Assembly: GCA_009843735.1 (NCBI GenBank)
Contig: VYCW01000128.1
Coordinates: 1-62,284, forward strand
Length of the DNA stretch: 62,284 nucleotides
From: Acidimicrobiaceae bacterium
Lineage (GTDB): Bacteria; Actinomycetota; Acidimicrobiia; Acidimicrobiales; Aldehydirespiratoraceae
Reading direction: 5' to 3'
The translations under genes and the position numbers were made by a program. The notes beneath the pieces are model-generated. The model was not told the origin of the DNA. It saw only the letters and a list, made by a program, of their open reading frames with translations, and searched no databases. Positions 30,096-37,643 of this stretch are shown here, in pieces. Numbering within the stretch: position 1 is the stretch's first letter; the number at the start of each line of letters is the position of its first letter.

Positions 30096-30626
30096 ATGGC
30101 GCGCATCGACTTCGGTGACGGCGAGGGGCTCGAGCGCTTCCGGATGTGGAGCCTCCAGCCCGACGTGGGCATGGCCATGGGTGCGGCCGCCAAGACGCTT
30201 TACACCAAGATCTCCCTCGACGTGCGGGTCCGCGAGATCGCCCGCATGCGAGTGGCCCAGATCAACCGGTGCCACATTTGAATTGACACCCGGTCTGCAT
30301 CGGCGATGCAGCAAGGACTCGACGAGGACCTCTACCACCACGTCTCCGAGTACACCGAAATCGGGGCGTTCAGTGAGGCCGAGAAGCTGGCGGCCGAGAC
30401 GGCCGAGCGCTTCTGCTGGGATCACGAGGCGATGATGAGCGACGAGGACTACTGGGCCCGCATGAAGGAGCACTTCACCGACCAGCAGATCCTCGAGCTA
30501 CTGACGCTGATCGGCTACTGCGTGGCCATGGGCCGCACAATGGCGATTCTCGACATCGCCAACGACTGCCCGATCAACCAAACCCCCGACCCCGCCGAGG
30601 ATCCGTCGCACTACGTCCACGGCTGA
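30096..30626 (+). CDS. AhpD/carboxymuconolactone decarboxylase family, probable selenoprotein (UGA = Sec62)
   Basis: Read through TGA at 30279-30281 this is 176 residues of the AhpD-like CMD family. The upstream half ends EIARMRVAQINRCHI, and the same frame resumes after TGA with IDTRSASAMQQGLDED and the typical C-terminal FSEAEKLAAETAERF. AhpD enzymes use a C-x-x-C disulfide for peroxide reduction; Cys59 is present and the TGA is codon 62, the second cysteine's position, giving C-x-x-U. A 7-bp hairpin with a GGC loop starts 13 nt after the TGA and fits a bacterial SECIS. The family's usual downstream His is Arg here. If no selenocysteine machinery exists in the genome, this is a pseudogene or a two-part gene. 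Confidence 0.75.
30295..30311 (+). promoter_or_regulatory. Predicted bacterial SECIS hairpin
   Basis: CTGCATC-GGC-GATGCAG: a perfect 7-bp stem with a 3-nt loop whose first two bases are G. The loop begins 20 nt after the TGA, inside the spacing usual for bacterial SECIS elements, which recruit SelB to the following codons. The hairpin is also coding sequence. Confidence 0.65.
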
Positions 30627-30636
30627 CTGCCGCGGC
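30549..30636. repeat. 88-bp direct repeat, left copy
   Basis: Matches 33666-33753 with only two differences over 88 bases. It covers the last 26 codons of the AhpD-family gene, its stop and 10 bases beyond. The two copies bracket the McrBC cassette 3117 bp apart, which resembles attachment sites of an element that integrates at a gene 3' end. Confidence 0.95.
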
Positions 30637-30917
30637 ATCTCTGTTCTCGGTGCTAGTTGGCTTCTTGCTGCGCACCAACGTCCAAAAAAGGGTCTATTCC
30701 GGTGGTCTACCGGCGGCAAGAGACTTTGATTTGAATTGAATCGAATTGAATTGAACATACTCAAATATGCGCCAGAACTTTCTTATCAACAGATGTATCT
30801 AAGTGGTTCTTGATACTAGAGACTATGACATCATAAACGGGTGGCTTGGCAACCAGTCTTGCCTGGCCGCCAAGCACCGTAGAATCCGCTTCGTCGTTGC
30901 GCCAATAGAATCGTGCT
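30637..30917. other. AT-rich leader of the McrBC island
   Basis: No confident gene. It contains an irregular (TTGAA)n tract at 30731-30755 and an imperfect 14-bp hairpin at 30840-30878 (GGTG, bulge, CTTGGC, CCAG, 6-nt loop, CTGG, GCCAAG, CACC) about 40 bp before mcrB. These may be promoter/operator or recombination features. Confidence 0.5.
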
Positions 30918-32441
30918 ATGTCAAATGGAGCGCATGATTCAGGGACTGGCGTGCCACACACGGTCAGCTCGGCGATGCAGCGAGTGCTAGAGCTCCAATC
31001 GCATCACACCTCGACGAATACTGAACCGATGCAGGAGCGCGGGTTGCTAATCCGCGAGACGATACCGGACGCTGTTAAGGCGTGGGTCAGTCACGACGGC
31101 TGGGAGGTCGAGGGGAGCGACGGTGCAGGAAGAAAGAGCCGGGTCCCATGGGTGAGAGTCTACGATAAGGGACGGAGTCCAAGTGCCCAAAGCGGCTGGT
31201 ATGTTGTCCTTCTCTTCGCCTACGACGGTTCACTCGTCGCACTCTCACTGAACCAGGGAACCACCGGCAAGAGTGCTGACTATCTATCGGAACGAGTCGA
31301 GCAGGCGCGAGAGCATCTCGCAACCAATCGCGAGACAGACATAGGACTCGCGATGGTCTTCGACCTAGCCGATCACAATGGTCTGGGCAGCAAGTACGAG
31401 GCCGCCAACGTGGTCGCCGTCTGCCATCGACAAGGCAGTGTTCCGGAAGATAGCCAGCTCCGTGATGATCTACAGAAGTTGCTGCGGATGCTGCGCCTTC
31501 TCTATGACCTGGAGGATGCATCCGAGACAAGTGGGGGGAAATCCGCTCCAATGGACACCTCTCCCGAACTATCGATTGTCGCGTTGCCTGAAACCGAAGA
31601 CTCGACTAAGGATCTCGATTGGTTGCTCAAACAAACCCTGTGGACTGAGGACGACCTCAAGGAGATCATCAACACGCTCCACGCTCGACGCCAACAGGTT
31701 GTCTTGGCGGGACCACCGGGGACTGGCAAGACTTGGACCGCTGAGAACCTGGCGCTCTACCTGACGGGCGGGAGGAAGAAAGCAGTACATACAATCCAGT
31801 TCCACCCAACTTACGCCTACGAAGACTTCGTTGAGGGTCTCCGCCCGGTACCGTCGACATCAGGGTCGATCGTGTTCAACGTCGTCACAGGTGTGTTGAT
31901 TCATGCTGCCGACCAGGCCAGGGCAGTGAATCATCCCGTGGTCCTTGTTGTCGACGAGATGAATCGGGCAAATCTTCCGAGTGTGTTCGGTGAACTACTC
32001 TACCTTCTCGAGTATCGTGAGAAAGAAGTTCGACTTCTTCGCCGGCCCAAGTTCTCGCTCCCCAAGAACCTCTATCTCATTGGATCAATGAACACGGCGG
32101 ATCGCAGCATTAGGAGCATCGATAGCGCACTCAGACGGCGGTTTGACATAATCGAGTGCTCGCCAAGTGCTCACATACTTGAAGCATATTACGAGGAACC
32201 GTCACACTCAAATGCCGTGTCAGGGCTAGCGGACGGAATGAACCTACTCAACCAAGAACTGACCTCAAGAATTGATCGTCATCACGCAGTCGGTCATACC
32301 TACTTTATGCAGGAGAGCTTCGACCGGAACGAGCTAAGGCTTACATGGACACGACAGGTCCTGCCTCTCGTTGAGGAGTATTTCTTCGACCAGCCTGACA
32401 TTGCAGAGAACTTCTCAATGGAACGCTTTTGGCCTGCGTGA
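30918..32441 (+). CDS. mcrB: McrB-family GTPase of a type IV restriction system
   Basis: 507 residues. N-terminal MrcB-type domain (about residues 10-200, ending in a RMLRLLYDLED helix) likely recognises modified DNA. The AAA+ GTPase domain has Walker A GPPGTGKT (265-272), Walker B VVLVVDEMNR (Asp346) and the McrB-specific NTAD motif (392-395) in GSMNTADRS, followed by the ALRRRF arginine region. McrB hexamers translocate or switch and activate McrC to cut methylated foreign DNA. Codon usage is far less GC-rich than neighbours, a sign of transfer. Start context is weak. Confidence 0.93.
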   Translation: MSNGAHDSGTGVPHTVSSAMQRVLELQSHHTSTNTEPMQERGLLIRETIPDAVKAWVSHDGWEVEGSDGAGRKSRVPWVRVYDKGRSPSAQSGWYVVLLFAYDGSLVALSLNQGTTGKSADYLSERVEQAREHLATNRETDIGLAMVFDLADHNGLGSKYEAANVVAVCHRQGSVPEDSQLRDDLQKLLRMLRLLYDLEDASETSGGKSAPMDTSPELSIVALPETEDSTKDLDWLLKQTLWTEDDLKEIINTLHARRQQVVLAGPPGTGKTWTAENLALYLTGGRKKAVHTIQFHPTYAYEDFVEGLRPVPSTSGSIVFNVVTGVLIHAADQARAVNHPVVLVVDEMNRANLPSVFGELLYLLEYREKEVRLLRRPKFSLPKNLYLIGSMNTADRSIRSIDSALRRRFDIIECSPSAHILEAYYEEPSHSNAVSGLADGMNLLNQELTSRIDRHHAVGHTYFMQESFDRNELRLTWTRQVLPLVEEYFFDQPDIAENFSMERFWPA

Positions 32442-33664
32442 TGCGCACGGAGACAATCATCGAGTCTCGTAGTCGTCCGCTCGATCTCAGTCATGGTCAA
32501 GCAGATGATCTTAGGCGTCTCGGTCGGCAACTCGCCTCGGACAAGGATTGGTGGGGTTCTTCTTACAAGTCGACCCAAACTCGCACAGTCATACAGTGTG
32601 AGTTGACGAAGGCAGGCCAGTATCTCGTAAGGGTTCGTGATGCCATAGGCGTCATTGGTCTGGGCGATCTTCAGATTGTTGTCAAGCCCAAGATTCCACT
32701 TAAGCACTTTTTGTTTCTCATCAAACACAGTACGCGCCTACCGCGCAATGCAGAGGATGATGCCGAACTCGAGCCTGATAAGCACTTCTTTTTCTTAATC
32801 GCGCGATGGTTCCTAAACGCGTGTCAAGACACTCTCCGTAAGGAACTTGCTCGCGACTATCAGCACACAACCGCGAACCTCACAGTCGCTCGGGGCCGAG
32901 TTCACGCCCTCACAACGACTCAAGCGCTACTCGCAGGTAGACCTAAGATTCGCTGCTCATTTGATGACTTCGGAAACGATACTCCACTCAACCGGCTCCT
33001 GAACCATGCCCTTCGGACGGTCCAACGGAACTCTGAGTTTCCGGATGAGATTCGACGTCGCGCACGCCAAGCGCATGCGCGATTTAACGATGTTGGTGAA
33101 TACCACCCGTCAGATCTGTACGCTCGGACCGATGCCCGTACGAAGCACTATCGGCGCGCCGCCGCTCTTGCGCGCCTGATCCTGATTGGTAGGGGGATGG
33201 GCATCGTGCACGGCGGGAGTCCCGGAAGCACGTTCCTCTTCTACACACCGGAGGCTATCGAAGACGGGATCCGCCATCTCCTGCGGCTCGCGCTCGCGCC
33301 TGACTGGGATGTCAAGAAGAAGGGCCGCCAACTGCCAGGGGCGAAACTACGCACACTCAATCCAGACCTCGTCTTCAACGAGAATGAAGCAATCGGAGAC
33401 ATCAAGTATCGGCTCTCGTCCGGTTCCATCGAACGACGCCACATGAATCAAGTCACTACATTTGCAGCCGGATACAAGGCAACAAGGGGTCTGCTAGTGG
33501 AATTCGGCCGTGCGGGGCAGAGAGACCACGTCAGGGTGGGCGACATCAGGATCGACACCGTCAACTGGAATATCGCCCATCTTGACCCTGCGCAATCTGC
33601 TGAGGAGTTGATCACCGACGTCCGAGATTGGCTTTCAGAGTCTCCAGAGTCCGCAAATCCATAG
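32441..33664 (+). CDS. mcrC: McrC-family endonuclease subunit
   Basis: 407 residues. N-terminal McrB-binding region includes YLVRVRDAIGVIGLGDLQIVVKPKIP, and the C-terminal PD-(D/E)xK nuclease site is visible as Asp309 in LNPDLVF and Asp320-x-Lys322 in GDIKYR. ATG overlaps the mcrB stop by 1 nt (TGATG), ensuring coupled synthesis. The stop codon lies 2 nt before the right 88-bp repeat. Low-GC codon usage matches mcrB. Confidence 0.93.
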   Translation: MRTETIIESRSRPLDLSHGQADDLRRLGRQLASDKDWWGSSYKSTQTRTVIQCELTKAGQYLVRVRDAIGVIGLGDLQIVVKPKIPLKHFLFLIKHSTRLPRNAEDDAELEPDKHFFFLIARWFLNACQDTLRKELARDYQHTTANLTVARGRVHALTTTQALLAGRPKIRCSFDDFGNDTPLNRLLNHALRTVQRNSEFPDEIRRRARQAHARFNDVGEYHPSDLYARTDARTKHYRRAAALARLILIGRGMGIVHGGSPGSTFLFYTPEAIEDGIRHLLRLALAPDWDVKKKGRQLPGAKLRTLNPDLVFNENEAIGDIKYRLSSGSIERRHMNQVTTFAAGYKATRGLLVEFGRAGQRDHVRVGDIRIDTVNWNIAHLDPAQSAEELITDVRDWLSESPESANP

Positions 33665-33665
33665 G

Positions 33666-33743
33666 CTCGACATCGCCAACGACTGCCCGATCAGCCAAAC
33701 CCCCGACCCCGCCGAGGATCCGTCGCACTACGTCCACGGCTGA
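33666..33743 (+). pseudogene. Orphan 3' end of the AhpD-family gene (right repeat copy)
   Basis: Encodes the last 25 residues of the upstream AhpD-family protein (LDIANDCPISQ...HYVHG) in the right frame to the stop, but nothing upstream of it. The repeat continues to 33753. It is probably the original chromosomal 3' end displaced by the island, with one Asn-to-Ser difference from the functional copy. Confidence 0.85.
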
Positions 33744-33778
33744 ATGCCGCGGCTCGGCCCCGCCTAAGCAGGTTCGGT

Positions 33779-34381
33779 CTAGGGGTTGCTCACCAGCGCC
33801 GCGTCCGGCTCGACGGCGCCGGTCCAGCAGTACAGCAGCACGGTCGGTGTGGCGCCGAAGTCCTGAACATGTACTTGCCAGGGCGCGTGGTGGACGGCGT
33901 CGCCCGGCCGGGTGGCGCGCCTGTTGCCGTCGCGGCCGCTGAACAGCGGCTCGCCGGCCAGGACGTGGTACAGCTCCTCGGCCTCGTGGTGGTGGGCGGG
34001 GTAATGGAGGTGCGGGCCCCACACGCCGATCCCGACCCTCACGCCCGGGTGCTCGACGATCGAGTTCGGACCGAGAAGCTGCACGTAGCCGAAGTTGTCG
34101 AGGTAGTCCCGGCTCAACACGTCGAGGTAGCCGGCGGTATGGAGCCACGGCAGAGCCGGAGCGAGACGGAGGAACTCCTCGAGGACCGCGTCGATGGCGG
34201 CATTACCGCTCGGCTCGACCGCGTCGAGGTGCCGGATGACCGGGAGGGGGTCCGGCTCGACCGCAGCCGGACAGCGGGCATTATCGAGCGCGTCGAGCAC
34301 CGTCCCGACCATCGGCAACTCGGGGACCACCGGCCGGCTGCGGTGGAACCCGGCGATGCGCCGTAGCAGCTCGTCGATCAC
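33779..34381 (-). CDS. Cupin, DMSP-lyase (DddQ-like) family
   Basis: 200 residues. The motif HYPAHHHEAEELY reproduces the spacing of the metal and catalytic residues of DddQ: Tyr127, His130, His132, Glu136 and Tyr138, with a second-strand His171 in WQVHV. The GPNSIVEH...VGIGVWGP lead-in and C-terminal TVLLYCWTG also resemble this family. DddQ splits dimethylsulfoniopropionate into acrylate and dimethyl sulfide. All key residues are present, but related cupins act on other substrates, so the DMSP role is inference. Confidence 0.72.
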   Translation of the reverse strand: MIDELLRRIAGFHRSRPVVPELPMVGTVLDALDNARCPAAVEPDPLPVIRHLDAVEPSGNAAIDAVLEEFLRLAPALPWLHTAGYLDVLSRDYLDNFGYVQLLGPNSIVEHPGVRVGIGVWGPHLHYPAHHHEAEELYHVLAGEPLFSGRDGNRRATRPGDAVHHAPWQVHVQDFGATPTVLLYCWTGAVEPDAALVSNP

Positions 34382-34393
34382 GCCGCTCCAGCG

Positions 34394-34921
34394 CTAGTCG
34401 GCATCAGCAACGGGATCGAGTTCGAACAGACGGAACTCGCGATCTGTGACGGTCACGTACCGGGTCCAAACGGGGAACCAGGTCACCGCGGTCTGCCACC
34501 GCTGCTCGCGCTCGGCGCCCTCGAGGAGACGGGCCCTCACCCGCGTCCGCCTGCCGCGGAACACGATCTCGGCATCGGGGTTGGCGATCAGGTTGGCCGT
34601 CCAGGCCGGATGGTGCTCGCGCGCGAAGTTGCTGCCCACCAGCAGGAAGCGACCCTCTTCCAGAGGCACGGCGCCCAGCGGCGTCTCCCGGAGCCGGCCC
34701 GTCCTGGCGCCCATCGTGGTGAGCATGAGCATGGGCTGGGCCGGCGTGTCGAGCAGGGTGCGGCCCCCGGTGAGCCGGTTGATCGCCCGGTGGAGCGGAG
34801 GGAAGACGTGAGGCCCGACAACCCGGAAGGGCCGCGACACCAGCAGGCGGCCAGATCCGCGGAACCCCTTCGGAGGTGCCGGCGGCCGGCCGGGGTCGGA
34901 TTCGCCTGTCCCGCTGTCCAT
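34394..34921 (-). CDS. Deazaflavin (F420)-dependent nitroreductase family protein
   Basis: 175 residues, split-barrel fold of the Ddn family. Characteristic segments are MLMLTTMGARTGRLRETPL, FLLVGSNFAREHHPAWTANLIANPDAEI and a C-terminal WFPVWTRY. These proteins bind coenzyme F420 and reduce quinones or nitro compounds, and are typical of actinobacteria. It lies 12 nt upstream (on this strand) of the DMSP-lyase-like cupin and may share its transcript. Confidence 0.9.
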   Translation of the reverse strand: MDSGTGESDPGRPPAPPKGFRGSGRLLVSRPFRVVGPHVFPPLHRAINRLTGGRTLLDTPAQPMLMLTTMGARTGRLRETPLGAVPLEEGRFLLVGSNFAREHHPAWTANLIANPDAEIVFRGRRTRVRARLLEGAEREQRWQTAVTWFPVWTRYVTVTDREFRLFELDPVADAD

Positions 34922-34962
34922 CCAGCCGGACCGTACCAGCGAACAGGCTCGGTGCCCGGCAG

Positions 34963-35751
34963 CTACAGCCAGGCCACGCCGCCAGCGGAGGCCGCCACCA
35001 CCGCGAAGCCGAGCACCATCTGGCCGGCGCCGATGATCTTCACCGGGGCGACAGGCCTGCGCCGGCGGACCTGCTGGACAACGACGACCGCGACCAGGGC
35101 GACCGCGCCGACGATGATCCGCCCGTCGAGAACCACGGCGACCCCGGCGACGACTACCGCGGCCAGGTCGCTGACAAGGATGAGGCCCGGCTGCCAGTCT
35201 CTACCGTGCAGGCGGTCGATCTGGGCCCGCACGTGGGGAATGGAAGTCGTGACCCGGGCCGCCAGGATCAGCCAGAGCCCGGCGGCGAGGCGGGGGTCGC
35301 CGTCACCGGCGATGACCACCACCGCCGCCACCGCGGCGATAGCGACCGCGCCAGTGAGCTCGGGCACCAGGCGACGCCGTCGTGAGCGGATGTCGTAGGC
35401 GAGCTCCACCGCGACCAGCGGCGCCGCGACAGCCGCCGGAATCCACCAGCGGCTGTCATGGGCGGTTACCGCCGCCACTACGACCACGGCTGCTAGCAGC
35501 ACGGACTCGACAGCCGCGACGCGCTCGGCCATACGGGTGCGGGGAAGCCGACGGTGCCTGCGGCGGTCGACGAGGACCAGCTCCAGCGGGGTCCGCAGCA
35601 CGAACAACACGAGAGCGGCCACCGCCAGACAGGCTCCGGCCACGCTCGGCGCCACCAGCAGACCGAGCAGTCCGGGCTCGATGGTCAGGCCCCACCCGCC
35701 GTGCTCAGACGGCACGGCCACCGCACGGATCGGGTTGCGGGTCCTGTCCAC
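34963..35751 (-). CDS. YwiC-like membrane protein
   Basis: 262 residues, about seven hydrophobic segments. The N-terminal VPSEHGGWGLTIEPGLLGLLV is the hallmark of the YwiC-like family, an integral membrane group of unknown function. GTG at 35751 is preceded by GGAGAG 4 nt away. The frame stays open upstream but is unrelated there. Confidence 0.85.
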   Translation of the reverse strand: MDRTRNPIRAVAVPSEHGGWGLTIEPGLLGLLVAPSVAGACLAVAALVLFVLRTPLELVLVDRRRHRRLPRTRMAERVAAVESVLLAAVVVVAAVTAHDSRWWIPAAVAAPLVAVELAYDIRSRRRRLVPELTGAVAIAAVAAVVVIAGDGDPRLAAGLWLILAARVTTSIPHVRAQIDRLHGRDWQPGLILVSDLAAVVVAGVAVVLDGRIIVGAVALVAVVVVQQVRRRRPVAPVKIIGAGQMVLGFAVVAASAGGVAWL

Positions 35752-35829
35752 TCGCTCTCCGGTGTCGGGGCGGCCGATGATCCTCCGGGTACGTTTCTGA
35801 CCTGGCCCGACACAGAGAAGGTAATCGCC

Positions 35830-37122
35830 ATGCCAGACAATGCGGTTAGAGCGGAAGACTACGCTGGTCCCTTCGATTCTGAGTGGACGCTCGACCGCTT
35901 GTCGCGAGCCGCGCTGGCCCGCCTGTGCCGTGAGTACATGGTGGTGTCGATGTACCACGATCGGGCGCTGATGCCCCACATCGCGATCTCGGCGGGGCAG
36001 GAGGCGACCATCCGCCAGGCCGACAGCGAGTGGATGGGGGCGAGCCCGATCTACACCGAGCGCAACAAACGGAACCTGGGGATCGTGGGCGACGGTGTGG
36101 GCGAGGCCTTCAAGGGATTCCAGTTCGACGTCGGCGCGCCGCACCACTTCCTGGACTTCCATTTCGAGGTGATCGACCACGATCTCGGCTACTTCTGGCT
36201 GCCGTTCTGCGGTGCGCACCACTACCTGCGGGAGCTGACCAGCAACGACCCGCAGCTGGTGACCAACATGTGCCATCACATGGAGGACCGCACCTTCGAC
36301 GCCACCCTCGGGGTGACCAACCCGAAGCTGAGAGCGATCCCGGTGCATCGGCCGCCCAAGCCGGACGAATTCACCGGCGACCACTGCCGGTGGGAGGTCC
36401 GGGTGGTCGAGGACGAGCCCGGCCCCCGCGCCGGCGAGCCGTCCCTGGCGGTCGTGCGGCAGTCGGCTGCAGCCACGTTCACGTTCGAGTTGGGAGAATC
36501 TCGCGAGCCCGGCGGGATGGAGGACTACGCCGGGCCGATGCGGCCCGACTTCCGGCTGGAGGACCTGTCGCACGCGCTGCTGGTGAGGCAGGCCAAGGAG
36601 TTCGCGCTGGACGTACACCTGCTGATGCGGGCCGCCTACCTCTCGGTCGACGAGAACTTCGGTCCGGAACTACTCGACGAGATCGCGCCCCAGCACCGGG
36701 CTGCGATCGCCCCGGTCCTGGTGGCCCGCCTGCGGGAGGCGCTGGGCATCGAAGGCGACGATATGGCCGCGATCGGCAAGGTCCTTCAGGTCGACCCGTT
36801 CCTGGTCGACGACTACGTGGACTACTCGGTAGAGGTGCACGACGTCGCCAGCGGGTCGATCTCGTTCGGCGAATGCACCGGTATCGGCGACGACGCCTGC
36901 CGGAGCCCCCTCGACTGGATCGACGGGTTCATCCACATGGCCCAGAGCGTCAACCCCCGCTGCGTGGCAACCCGGACAAGCGATCGGTCGTGGGACCTGC
37001 GCATCGATCCCGAAGCTGAGCCGGTCAAGCCCCACTGGCTGGCCGAGATGTGCGGCGGGGGAGGTCTGCGCCACTTCGACCTCACCGAGCGCCGGGTAGA
37101 ACTCGGTCGTCGGGTTTCGTAG
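35830..37122 (+). CDS. Hypothetical protein with internal duplication
   Basis: 430 residues, no family recognised. It consists of two related halves: AEDYAGPF near residue 8 and MEDYAGPM near residue 232 each begin a helical segment (LDRLSRAALARLCREY and LEDLSHALLVRQAKEF). The N-terminal half is rich in His (APHHFLDFHFEVIDH, CGAHHYL, MCHHMED), suggesting metal or heme binding; the C-terminal half has SFGECTGIGDDACRSPLDW. No signal peptide or membrane helix. ATG at 35830 follows AGAAGG. Probably an enzyme or binding protein arisen by duplication. Confidence 0.8.
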   Translation: MPDNAVRAEDYAGPFDSEWTLDRLSRAALARLCREYMVVSMYHDRALMPHIAISAGQEATIRQADSEWMGASPIYTERNKRNLGIVGDGVGEAFKGFQFDVGAPHHFLDFHFEVIDHDLGYFWLPFCGAHHYLRELTSNDPQLVTNMCHHMEDRTFDATLGVTNPKLRAIPVHRPPKPDEFTGDHCRWEVRVVEDEPGPRAGEPSLAVVRQSAAATFTFELGESREPGGMEDYAGPMRPDFRLEDLSHALLVRQAKEFALDVHLLMRAAYLSVDENFGPELLDEIAPQHRAAIAPVLVARLREALGIEGDDMAAIGKVLQVDPFLVDDYVDYSVEVHDVASGSISFGECTGIGDDACRSPLDWIDGFIHMAQSVNPRCVATRTSDRSWDLRIDPEAEPVKPHWLAEMCGGGGLRHFDLTERRVELGRRVS

Positions 37123-37147
37123 CCGGGCAAGGTTGCCCACGATCCTG

Positions 37148-37564
37148 ATGCACAGGCGTTGGCGCCGCGGACATCGCGTGGCGGCGATTCTGATGGTCGT
37201 CGTGGGCGCGTGCAGCACGGCCAACGACGAGCCGGCGATGACGGGTGGGTCGACGACGGCCCAGTTCGAGGCTTCGCTCGGGTGCGAGGCGCTGGCCGAT
37301 CGGTGGGCCACACTGCAGCAGGAGTACCTGGACCGGCTGGGTACCGCCACCGCTGCGGACCTTGCCGAGCCGAGCGCCGCGGTGTCCCAGGCCAGCCAAT
37401 GGCTCGCCAACGCCATGATCGAACAGACACGAGACGCCGACGCCGTCGGTTGCACAGAACTCGTCTCGGGGTCCGACGCGCTGTGTGCCCGGATCGACGG
37501 ACTCACCGCTTCGGGCGAAGCCGGTGGGATCGTGCTGCAGAGTCTTCGCGCCGGCTGCGGCTGA
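37148..37564 (+). CDS. Small putative lipoprotein
   Basis: 138 residues. Basic N-terminus MHRRWRRGHR, hydrophobic core VAAILMVVV and lipobox-like VGAC near residue 22 predict a lipid-anchored secreted protein. The mature part has paired cysteines (LGCEAL, VGCTEL, ALCARI, AGCG) that could form disulfides. No family recognised. A TTG 15 nt upstream is an alternative start. Confidence 0.6.
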   Translation: MHRRWRRGHRVAAILMVVVGACSTANDEPAMTGGSTTAQFEASLGCEALADRWATLQQEYLDRLGTATAADLAEPSAAVSQASQWLANAMIEQTRDADAVGCTELVSGSDALCARIDGLTASGEAGGIVLQSLRAGCG

Positions 37565-37643
37565 ACCTGCCTACGAGGGCCTACGGGTAGGAGAGAACAC
37601 CGCCCGGCGAAAGAAACGGCAGTTCGCGGACAAGAAACCAGAG

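Larger units (their letters stand above)
30637..33665. mobile_element. McrBC defence island, probable integrated element
   Basis: Region between the two 88-bp repeats. Its GC content, near 50% by eye, contrasts with about 70% on both sides, and codon usage is much less GC-biased. It holds only mcrB, mcrC and a 281-bp AT-rich leader; no integrase or transposase is present, so mobilisation in trans or decay of a larger element is implied. Confidence 0.6.

Noticed and set aside
30096-30281. Reading the AhpD-family gene as two separate genes or a simple pseudogene split by a stop
   Set aside because: The frame is unchanged across the TGA, the stop falls on the catalytic Cys position and a SECIS-like hairpin follows, so selenocysteine is the better explanation, although it depends on Sec machinery elsewhere in the genome.
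30761-30961. Minus-strand 66-residue open frame upstream of mcrB
   Set aside because: No ribosome-binding site, no family signature, and it overlaps the mcrB start and hairpin region.
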